Assembly: GCF_028372415.1 (NCBI RefSeq)
Contig: NC_092874.1
Span: forward strand, 114,348,744-114,412,743
DNA length: 64,000 nt
Reading direction: 5' to 3'
Source of the DNA: Notamacropus eugenii
Taxonomy: Eukaryota > Chordata > Mammalia > Diprotodontia > Macropodidae
Shown: positions 11,801 to 23,800 of the stretch, piece by piece
How positions within the stretch are numbered: position 1 is the stretch's first letter
How the letters are laid out: each line of letters opens with the position of its first letter
Position numbers and translations under genes: made by a program
The notes under the pieces: generated by a model
Told to the model about the DNA's origin: nothing
Database searches by the model: none
Seen by the model: only the letters and a program-made list of their open reading frames with translations

Positions 11801-14800
11801 GCTGTTGCTGCCTTCCTGCCTCTACAGCTCAACTGCTCTGCCTCTTTGAATGTGCTAACATTGCATTTGGTTGGATTTTCCTCATAAACTTGGATGTAGA
11901 TATTCTCTTTAGTTGACTTGATGGAATATCCAGATCATAATGGATGATGGGTGATGGAATATCCAGCTAATAGTTATGAACTTCTGGTAGGAAGATGTGA
12001 ATATAGGACCAGAAAGATGCTGCTGTTAAGGGTCTTAAGTTGAAGATATTTTAAGATTAGATCTAGAAAAGACAGAAAAAAAGCAGATCTGGAAAGGTAG
12101 ATACTATAACGGGGGAGAAAATGGATTTTGCAGAGAAAATTTTTATTTTATTTCTGAAATGAGTAATTGTCTCAGCTTAAATTGTTTATGTGAGTTAGTA
12201 TTGGGACTGTAGGTGGGGTAGGAGTGCTCTGGACACAGGGTGCAAGCCTCAGGACTGGCAGCATCCAGGTCATCAGGAATCAAGAGGGCATAGACACCAG
12301 AGAACAAAGCAAAATTTGTGATTAAATTTAAATTCATTGAACAAGTATTTATCTATTTTTCCATTGATTTATTTGTTGTTACAACACAAGACTTTCCATA
12401 ACACTGCACTAGATGTGATGTGGCATATTAATTAATAAATACATGGAGAGATGGGGGAGGGGGCAGATCAAAAATGAGTATAGAAAAACAGAATGCCAAA
12501 GGTTCCCCATAGTTGCTAGTCATCCCTCAGCTTCAGACTGGGCCAGTCTCATGACCACACCAAGCAGCTTCCCTTCTTATTCCATCCACATTCCTTAAAA
12601 AGAGAAAGTCTTTGGTCATTGTGAAGCCAACCCCCCTCCAACCCCCCCCCCCCCCCCCCCCACCGTCCCTGATCCTGATGGAAGAAAGGCAAAGCCAAGA
12701 GATCCTGGGCAGTTTTCATGGGAAACAGGGAGGAAGGTGGGAAATACAGCTAGTCACCAGGGCACTTCTCTCTCCCCTAGATATCCAGGAGCTACAGACA
12801 CTATGAGGAAACAGGCCAAGAAGGATGCGGAGTCATCCATAGGATGTCATGCCCAGCAGCAGGTTCCCCAAAGGAGGCCTAAACCCAGTAAAGGGAAAAC
12901 AAGTGTTGAGCACCGAGATGTGTGTGTTTGTTGAGAGGATAAGGGTTGTGGTAAACAAATGTTTATTAACCTACTGTGTGCCAGGCCCTGGGATAGACAC
13001 AGGTTTACATTCTATTGAGGGGGACAGTTAAAAGACTGAGTAGGGAGGTGATCAGATGCCAAATGGGGCAGAGAAAGGAAGTTGAGAGAATGTATTAGAA
13101 TCACCAACACCCAAGAGACTTTGATCGTTATCTATCAAGAATCTGTTCATTTAGGAACCACACCCCAGGTGTGGCTGGTTGAGAACTTGCTGGGGGACTC
13201 AGGTTGAGTGGTTGCCTCTGACTGGAGTTTAGACGTGTGGGTAGGGATGGTGGTAGATCTTAGAGACATGCCCCTATTGCCATCTCTGTTCCTGACCTGT
13301 GCTGGAGAGAGCTTGGAATGTAGTCAGTCCTGAAAGGAGTTGCAAAAATGCACACAGGTATAGATGCTTAGCTAATTGTTCCCTGGAAGGACCAATGGAG
13401 GGTTATTTCTGACTTGTCTTAGGTGTCTGAACAAAAGAAACACATTGAAAATACTTTCTAAATTGATTCCTCTTCAAGGTAGAAAACCAACTGTGCAAAA
13501 TTATCCACTTATTTGCAGTTCTTTATTATTAATAGAGGCTCACATTTGAGTGACACTTGGAGGTTGTAAAACATTCTTCTGACCACAACCCCATGAAGTA
13601 GATAGAGCAAGTATTACAAGCCCAATTTAGATGAGGTAAAATGACACTCGAGTCTTGTGCCTTGCCCACTGGTTATATAGCTACAGACAATTCAAACTGG
13701 AATTCAAACCCATGCTTCCTGACTCAAGTCTTATGCTGCCTAGAGGCACCTAGCTAGTGGTATAGTGGATAGAGGAATGGACCTAGCTTCAGATACTTAC
13801 TCTGGACCCTAGGTGAGACATTTAAGCCTGTTTGCCTCAGTTTCCTCATCTGTAAAATGAGCTGAAGAAAAATGTCAAACCACTCCAGTATCTTTGCTAA
13901 GAAAACCCCAAATGGAGTCGTGAAGAGACTGAAATAAGTGAACAACAGTCCTAGGCAAGTCACTTAATCTCTGTTTGCCTCATTTTGCTCAACATAAAAT
14001 AGGGCTGATAATAATAATGCCTACATCACTGGAGTGTGAGGATTAAATGGGATATTTATTTATTTATTTTAAGTTTTCAACATTCATTTCCACCAAATTT
14101 TGAGTTCAGATTTTCTCCCCATCTCTCCCCCCACACAAAACGCCATCCATTCTGATTGTTCCTTCCATCAATGTGCCCTCCCTTCTAACACCCCTCCCCT
14201 TCCCTTATCCCCATTTTCTCTCTTGTCCTGTAGGGGAAAATAAATTTCTATACTCCATTACCTGTATTTCTTATTTTCCAGTTCTATGCAAAAACATTTC
14301 TCAACATTCATTCCTTAAACTTTGTGTTCCAACTTCTCTTCCTTCCTCCCTCCCCACCCATCCCCACTGAGAAGGCAAGCAATTCAATATAGGCTATATA
14401 TGTGTAGTTTTGCAAATGACTTCCATAATAGTCATGTTGTGTAAGACTAACTATATTTCCCTACATCCTATCCTGCCCTCCATTTCTTCTATTCTCTCTT
14501 TTGGCCTTGTCCCTCCCCAAGAGTGTTTATTTCCAATTCCTCCCTCATCCCCTTTACCGTTCCTTCCATTATCCCCCTCCCTTGCTTATCCCCTTCTCCC
14601 CTACTTTCCTGTAGTGCAAGATAGATCTTTATACCAAATTGGGTGTGCATGTTATTCCTTCCTTGAGCCAAATGTGATGAGACTAAGGTTCACTTTTTCG
14701 CTCTCAATTCGCCCTTTTCCCCCTCCATTGAAAAAGCTTTTTTTTTGCCTCTTTTGTGAGATATAATTTGACCCATTTCTCCCTTTCTCCTTCCAATGTA

Positions 14801-17800
14801 TTCCTCTCTCACCCCTTAATTTTATCTTTTTAGGTATCATCCCTTCCTATTCAACTGACCCTGTACCCTCTGTATATGTATATAATCCCTGCAACTACCC
14901 AGATACTGAGAAAAGTTTCAAGAATTACAAATACTATCTTTCCATGTAGGAATGTAAACAGTTCAACTTTAGTGAGTCCCTTGTGACTTCTCTTTCCTGT
15001 TTACCTTTTCATACTTCTCTTGATTCTTATGTTTGAAAGTCAAAATTTCTATTCAGGTCTGATTCTTTTAATCAAAAATATTTGAAAGTCCTCCATTTCA
15101 TTGAATGATCATTTTTTCCCCTGAAGTACTATACTCAGTTTTGCTGGGTAGGTGATTCTTGGTTTTAATCCTAGTTCCTTTGACTTCTGGAATATTATAT
15201 TCCTCACCCTTGTATTCTTTAATGTAGAAGCTGCTAGATCTTGTGTTAGCCGGATTGTATTTCCACAATACTCAAATTGTTTCTTTCTAGCTGCTTGAAA
15301 TATTTTCTCCTTGACTTGCAAACTCTGGAACATGGCTACAATATTTCTAGGAGTTTCTCTTTTTGGATTTCTTTCAGGAAGTGATCAGTGGATTCTTTTA
15401 ATATTTATTTTACCCTCTGCTTCTATAATATTAAGGAAATTTTCCTTGATAATTTCATGGGAGATGACGCCTAGGCTTTTTTTTTAGATTATGACTTTCA
15501 GGTGGTCCCATAATTTTTAAATTGTCTCTCCTGGATCTATTTTCCAGGTCAGTTGTTTTTCCAGTGAGATATTTCACATTATCTTCTATTTTTTCATTCA
15601 TTTGGTTTGGCTTTGTAATTTCTTGGTTTCTCATAAAATCATTAGCTTCCATCTATTCTATTCTAATTTTTAAAGAACTATTTTCTTCGGTGAGCTTTTG
15701 AACTTCCTTTTCTATTTGGCTAATACTGCTTTTTAAAGCATTCTTCTCCTCATTGGCTTTTCGAACCTCTTTTGTTAATTGAGTTAGCCTATTTTTAAAG
15801 GTGTTATTTTCTTCAGCATTTTTTGGGGTCTCCTTTAGCAAGCTGTTGACTCATTTTTCATGATTTTTTGCATTGCTCTCATTTCTCTCCCCAATTTTTC
15901 CTCCACCTCTCTTACTTGATTTTCAAAGTCCTTTTTGAGTTCTTCAATGACCTGGGACCATTGCATATTTATTTTGGTGGTTTGGGATGCAGAAGCCTTG
16001 ACTTTTATGTCTTCCCCTGATGGTAAACATTGTTCTTCTCCATCTGAAAGGATGGGAAAGAATACCTGTTCACCAAGAAAGTAGCCTTCTGTAGTCTTAT
16101 ATTTTTCCCCATTTTGGGGGCATTTTCCCCAACCAGTTACCTGACTTTTGGGTCCTTTGTCAAGAGTAAGGTATGCTCTGGGGACCTGTAAGTTCTCAGT
16201 TCCTCCAAGGGAGAGGAGTTACCTCCAGGCCTAGCTCCCAGCTGAGATTCAGGTCAGTTGCTCAATTCCCTCAGGGGCTTTATCCTGATTGCTCCAAGGA
16301 TGGAACAATGGGTGCCAGCTGCTGCCTGCTGTGGCCACGTCAGCCTGCTGGTGATGCCTGCTGCTGCTGCTGCTACCGCCGCAGCCACCACTGCCATATA
16401 GGGCCAGGGCCAAGGGAGGACATTGTCACAGAGGTGACCAAGCCCCCTCCCTGACCTTTGACCTATCTTTGTTGTCTGTGGGTTGAGGGGCCCCTGAGGC
16501 CTGCTCTGGCCCAGCACGACGTGGCCAAGGCTGGGCTGGGCTCTGCTCTGCATCTGGTTCGACAGAGTTTTCCAGTTGGCCTTCCTGGTCACCCTGGGCT
16601 GGAAATCTCCTCCACTCCATCGTTCTGTGGCTTCTGCTGCTCTAGAATTTGTTGAGTCTTTCTTTACAGGTATTTTATGGGCTGTGGGGGAAGGGCTAGA
16701 GTATGTGCATCTTTCTACTCTGCCATCTTGTAAATGGTATATTTGTAAAGGACTGGCACATGGTAGGTGCTATATAAATGCTTCTTCCTATCTTTTCCTC
16801 CCTTCTTTATGCTGTCTGCTACATTATGCTATCTACACTGGTTGTATGAGACCAAGGCTGAAGACTTGGGCCAACTCTGGTGGTCCCCAACCTTTTTCTT
16901 CCCCCTTTGGTGACTGCTTGAGGGAGAAGCCTGGGCTTCTGCAAATCCTAAATTGAGAGCTTCCTTTGCAACCTATAAGGCCCTAGACTGGCAGATAATA
17001 CCATATCATGGCTTGCCTCTCTTCCAGAATCATAGAATTCAAGGAATGTTTGAGCTGAGAGAAACCTTAATAACTATTTCATCTAATGCTCCCTCTTTTC
17101 ACATTTTATAGATGAGGAAAATGAGGCTTTGGAAGAGAAGATGAGTTATGCAGGGTCACATGGTTAAGTAGTTTCCAGGTCTCTGGATTCTCAGCTGAGT
17201 GCCCCTTCCAGATTTGAGTGGGAAGGCTGCTTTCTGCCTAGACTTCAGGCAATTGACCCCAGACAGATGGATAGTTGGGTGTAATGTTAATTTTCTCAGT
17301 CAAATCTCCTTGCATTCCATGATGCTCACAAAGAAAATAATGAAGACTTTATTCCAACAAGAATATCAAGTCATCAATGTTTACTGCACACCTTTGGTAG
17401 AATATACTAGATGGCCCAGGAAATAGAAAATAAATAGAAAACAGGATTTCTGCCCTTAAGGAGAACCTTACAATCCTTGGAGAAGTCCATGGACAAGTCC
17501 ACATGAAAATGAATGCTAAAAGAAGACTCAGTATTATAGAAGTAGCATCAACATTGATCCAACAATAGTGCAAATTCCTTTAGTGCAGGGACTGTTTGGG
17601 GTTTTGTACATAGTAGGTGCTTAATAAATAACTATTGAATTGAGTTGAAATAAAGGAAGCCTAGGAATGTATATTTGTTTTGTGTTCTCTGGTGGCATTA
17701 TCTGAGTATGTCTGTCAACTGTTTCTGTTTAACACCAGTACTTTCCAGAGACATTATATAAGGCTGCATATCCTAGAATACCAAAAAGCCAAAATTCAGA

Positions 17801-20800
17801 TGATAGTAACCCATGGGCAATGGATGAGCTTTAATAACCTGTAGCATGTTACCAAGAAGGACAAGGACTTGCATACTAGAAATGGTGTAAAAGCCATTAT
17901 TTAGAAAAGATATTACAGAATAACAGAGTCTCAGAATTGGAAGGAAATTAATTTATGACTAGAAATGGAGGAGGCATGATTCTGTGACAAAAATGAAAGA
18001 TTACAAGTTGATAGGCTGTTAGAGGAACCTTCTGTTGTGCGGTTTGTCCTTTGTTCTCAAAGACGACCATGGAAGATGATGCCATGACTTTTAGATGAAT
18101 TGGATTACAGTGACAGAGGGCTGTGCAAAGTCACCAGCTCCTCCAGAGCTGTTTGGGTTCAGTGGCCAGATATATATCAGGACTACTGAAGAGGGCCCAG
18201 GATACAGTGGGAGACCTTGGCCTTTTTAAGCTCATTTTGACTGAGGTAATATCCATTCAGTGATTAGGGCTGTTTAAGAAGTGAGCCAAGGGATGGCCCA
18301 GGAGTGGGGAACCTGTGACCTTCTAGGTCCTCAAATGTGGCCCTTTGAATCCAAACCCTGACCCTGTTAGTCAAAAAAAAAAAAAATATTCTAATCAAAT
18401 TGAGAGGGAGAGACCTTAGGATTGTTTCTGGTCAAGACAGAAACAATTACTATTTACATCCACTCTGAGCCATCCAAAAATAACCATTACATTGTGCTTA
18501 GGCAGGGACCTATTATTAGTCAACCAATGAGAGCTAGAGTGAAATGGGTTTCAGGCATGGTGTTTAAGAAAGAAATCTAGCTGGTAAAACCCAAGATATC
18601 AAGGTAGGCTTCAGCCATAAAAATTTACCTTCCTTTGGGCAGAGTACCCTCAGATAAGGGCATGGCACCCAGAGGAGAACAGAGGAAAGGAGTTGCCCAA
18701 TGGAACTGGTAGTTGGGTCCCCATTGGGTAACTCTTGCTACTTGCAGGTTGTGGTTTAATTCACTTTGCAAGTCATGGTATCTTCTTCCAGAGGGACCTT
18801 AGCACTTCAACTAACTTCATTTTAGAGTTGAGGACCAGAAAGAGGAAATGACTTGCAAATAGGTATAACAGTGTATTAAGTATTGGGACTGGAGTCAGAA
18901 AAGTCTCAGGCACTTCCTAGTTGTGTAACCCTGGGCAGGTCACTTACCCAGAGCCTGTCTTTCTCAATTTCCTTAACTGTAAAGTAGGGATAATAATAGC
19001 CCTATCTCACAGGCTGTTGTGAGGATCATATGAAATAGCATTTGTTAGGGGTTTATCAGAGTGCCTGGCACATAGTAGATATTTAAATATCCTTTCCTTC
19101 CTTCCCTTTCCTTCCCTTCCCTTCCCTTCCCTTCCCTTTCCTTCCCTTCCCTTCCTTCTCTTTCCTTCCCTTTCCTTTCTTCCCTTTCCCTTTTCTTTTC
19201 CCTTTCTTTTTCCCTGTCCTTTCTTTTTTCCTTTCCTTTGCCTTTTGGAGGATTTATGGGAAAACATAGGCAAGTACTGTGTAGAATGAGAAAGTGTAGA
19301 AAGATTGTAAGTTTCCCTGTTGGAGGGAGTACCCACACTGATGAAATCAAGGATCTTTCCAAGTTATCATAGTTAATGGATGACTCCCTTTGATATCTAA
19401 AAGGGAATAAAACCAAACCGATTAAATAGAAATAAAGAGCCTAGCCTGACTAGGAGAAGACTGCCAGGTAGAGATTATTTTACAATTTGGAGCATAAACA
19501 GTACTTAATGGTCATGTTGAGATTAAGAGGGGAAGAGTTAGAAAGCCTTATAATTTTATTGGGCAATCACAAGTCATTAAAGCATATTACATGATTAAAG
19601 GGGAAAGTGGAATTACTTAACTACTGATTTATGATTAGGGAAGTTCCTCGGGATGGAATAGGAACCAACTTTCCTGTTGTGCAAGGATGTCCCTATACCC
19701 CCTCATCTCCACCCCATATTTCCTGCATCTGTTCACTGACCCTTAAAATTTCTAGGGAAGGAGGGATCTGAGAGGGGGAAGGGTCTCTCACTTAACAATG
19801 AGATTGAATTAAAATACTAACGTTGTGAGAGAAATAATGCTGATTGAGATGTATTCTCAATAAGATATAAATGACTTAGTATAGAAACCTTTCCAGAGAA
19901 CAGCTTTTGACTGAGTTCCTTAGTCTGACTAAGGAAGCTGGCCCCCAAACAAGGCTAGTTTGTTTGCCTCTTATCTGAGAGCACTGTTTTGAATCTCCCT
20001 AATGTGAGATTTTTCAAAACATTCTACTTGGGATTTCATTTTTCATTTGATTGACTGTGGTCAATTCATGAGTCCTTCCAGTTTCTGGTCCCATCATAAT
20101 CACTAGCAGCACCCATCTCTCAGTAATTGAGGCACAGTGATGGCCACATTTATGGTGGGTCCACAGTTCAACTAAAACTACATTATATGTCTGTGCGCCA
20201 ATCCTACTAAAAATATCAGAGGGGTGATTGCAGGTCACACCAAAAAATGGGCACTATGATAGAATGAAGAAATGGCAATTGCATCCACGTCTAAGAGAAC
20301 ACCTGGCTATTGGAAGTGATTGGTTATCCTGCTGTGCTTAAAGGAGTGCTAAGGATGCTTTCCAGATGCTGCTGGAGCACCTATGATGAGCTGGCCCCTG
20401 AGAGAGTTCAAAGTGGAAGATGATGGATATGTGGAGGATGGAAGCAGAGTTAATGCTGTCATTGGAGTACTTAGTAGTATAAGTGAGATTGATTAAGATA
20501 ATGGTGAAATCGTGTGGATGCTGAGTGATTATTAAGGTTAGAAGTTTGTGGGTGTATATGGGTGCAACACTGGGTATGAATCCCTGTAGGTTTGAGTTTG
20601 GGGGAGAATTGAAGATCAAAGTAGTAGGATGGGGCAATGAGTCAGCTGGTATATCTGATTGGTGAGGTGAGCACGTGACAGATCCCAGTGCCCTCCCCAC
20701 AGAATGATTTCAGGATCTGAAGACAGTGAGGAGAGAACCCTAATGGGCGCTGTATCTAAATGATACAGGTTTGAGCCCCAAAGCCCGAGTGTCAGAATGT

Positions 20801-23800
20801 GAATGAACTGTTCAAATTGGGTACAATTTCACCAAATCCCATCCCTCTTCGAGTATGAAGCCTACTACCTAATAAGAAGTTAGTTACCACTTTTCTAGTT
20901 TATGAACTGGAGCAAAGAACTAGGAACTCAGCTTCTGGTCCTAGAGGGATGAAGGAGAATGGATTTTAAACTGTTGAAATGACCCAAATATCCATTTTGT
21001 GTAGGGGACCCAGGAAATAAATGAAACAAAGCTCCCTTTGTCCTGAAGTAACTGGGCTTTCTGACCCCCTTTCTAGCCATGTGATTCAATCTTAATATGA
21101 ACTTTAACAAACTAGAACACATCTAAATGGGGGTGACCACAGTTGTGAGGGATCTGAAAACCAGCCCATATGAGGAGAAGGAAAATGAAATATCTTAAAG
21201 GTTGTCATAGGAAATGCAAGTAGGCTTCTCTAGTGCAGTTTTAGGGCAGGATGAAGCCCATAGAAGCTACACAATGTTATAAATTATAAATATAAAGAAG
21301 AATTATTTCTGTTTTTTAAAAACAGAAATAATTGTAATGTCTCGTGGGCTAATGAGAACACCATCACTGAATATTAAAATACATTAAAGATATTAAAATA
21401 TATATTAAAATATATACTAAAATGTAGTGGTGGAAAATTATCTGTTAGAGTTGGAATTCCTATTTTGGACAGGGGAGGGGAAGGAGAAAGGAACAAATAT
21501 TTATTGTATTTATTAAGCACCTACTATGTTCCAGGCACTGTGCTATTTTATATATATTATGCATGTCTAATATACAAAATATAATATATGTAATACAAAT
21601 GTTATTTCATTTGATCCTCATAGCAACAAGCTATCATTTTCAGATATCATTTGGTATACCTGCCAAAAGGAGTGAAGGACAGGCTCATGACAATGCAATT
21701 GCTACTCACAAGAAAATGCCATGTCACCATCATCAGTGCCTATGCTCCCACCATGATAAACCCTGACGAGATGAAAGAAAAATTTTATGAAGACCTAGAG
21801 ACCCTTATCATCAATGTGTCAAAGAAGAGAAGCTTGGCATGGTGTCCTAGGGAGGAGTGGAGTTGGAAACAGCAACAGCAATGATCATTTACTGCTGAAG
21901 ACTTGTGCATCGTGTAACCTTCTCATCACCAACACTGTTTTCTGTTTACCTAAATGCAATAAAACTGCATGGGTGCACCCTTACAGCAAACATTAGCATC
22001 TAATATGTGATTGTAAAGAGAAGAGACAGACAAGATGTGAGAGTGACAAAGGCAATGTGTGGTGCAGAGCGCTGGATTGATCATAGACTGATCCATTCTA
22101 AGCTAAATATTTGCATTCATCAAAAGTGCTGCCCCCAAGCAAAATGACTACCAGAAGAATTAATGTCAACAAATTAGAACTCTTCTCTGAGCATGAACAG
22201 TGTGTTGCTAACTTGGAGGGAAAGTTGAGCCAACACACAGTTGGCAACAGTGGAGCAGAAAAGCAGTGGGCAGCTTTCAGAGATGTGTTGTACAGCTCTG
22301 CATTTGCTCATCTGGTTCAGAACACTCACAACCACCAAGACTGGTTTGATGAAAATGATGGGGAAATTCAGAAGCTGCTAAATGAAAAACGAGAACTCCA
22401 CAGGATATACCAACAGGATAGTTCATTCACCTCTAAGAAGGCAGCATTTAATTCCTTTAAAAGCAAAGTAGAAGGAAAGCTTAAAGAGAAGCAGGATTCC
22501 TGGCTCAGTAAGAAGGCAGATGAAATTCAGTTTTATGCTGATAGTAACAATCCAAAGTGCTTTTATGATTTCCTGAAAGCTATTTATGGACCAAAAACCT
22601 ATGGTGCATCACAACTACTCAGTGCTGATGGAGCCACATTGATTAGTGATAAGGACTTGATTCTAGAGAGATGGGCTGAACACTTCCATAGTGTTGCCCA
22701 CAGACCATCATCAATCAATGCTGAGGCCATTGACCATTTACCTCAGGTTGAAGTCAGTCCCTCCTTAGCTGAACTTCCAACTAAGAAGAGGTTTTGAGGG
22801 CCATTAGGCTCCTTTTGTGTAGCAAACCACCTGGTGCTGATTCTATTCCAGCTGAGATTTACAAGGTAAGAGGATCATTACTCACACAAAAACTGACTGA
22901 AATTTTCCAGGTTATATGGCAAGAGGAGGTTATCCCCCAGGAGTTCAAGGATGCCTCCATTGTCCATTTCTGTAAAGGTAAAGGGAATTGATTGTCCTGT
23001 GATAATCATAGGGGGAGTCTCTCTCTTAGTCATTGCTGGCAGGATTCTTGCTAGAGTTCTCCTTAATGAGCTGATCCTTCACCTGGAAGATGGTCATATA
23101 CCTGAGAGCCAGTGTGGCTTCAGGAAGGGCCAAGGAACAGTCACTATGGTGTTTGCTGCCCAACAACTCCAGGAGAAATGCCAGGACCAGAACAGAGGTT
23201 GAAACACACTATTTGTGGATCTGATCAAGGCTTTTGACACTGTTAGTCATGAGGGCTTATGGAAAATTATTTCAAAATTTGGGTGCCCAGAGAAGTTCAT
23301 CAGTATTGTACATCAAATTCATGATGGCATGTTTGCCTGGATTCTGGTTAGTGGACAATGCTCTTGTGCCTTCCCAGTCACCAGTGGAGTAAAACAGGGC
23401 TGTGTGCTTGCTCCCATGCTTTTTAGCATGATGTTTTCAGCCATGTTGTCAAATACTTTCAATGAGGATGAACACAGCATCTAGGTTAACTACCATACTG
23501 ATGGTAAGTTCTTCAATGTGAAAAGGCTACAAGCCAAGACCAAAGTGAAGGGAGTGCTGGTGCATGGTTTTCTGTTTGCAGATGATTGTATGTTCAATGC
23601 AGCCTCTGAAGCTGAGATGCAATAAAATATGGATCAATTCTCTGCTGCCTGTGCTAATTTTGGCCTAATAATTAACACCAAGGAAACACAGGTGCTTCAT
23701 CAGCCACCACCACACCAACAAATGGAGAAGTTTTGAATGCTGTGGCCAAGTTCACTTACCTTGGTAGTGGACTTTCCAGGGATGTACACATTGACAATGA

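Noticed and set aside
16173..16655. Overlapping Pro/Ala/Cys-rich frames on both strands
   Set aside because: They come from the GC-rich leader of the HAL1-like element, where stop codons are rare by composition.
19007..19416. Two Lys/Glu/Arg-rich minus-strand frames
   Set aside because: They translate a pyrimidine tract that follows a SINE end; the composition is due to the repeat alone.
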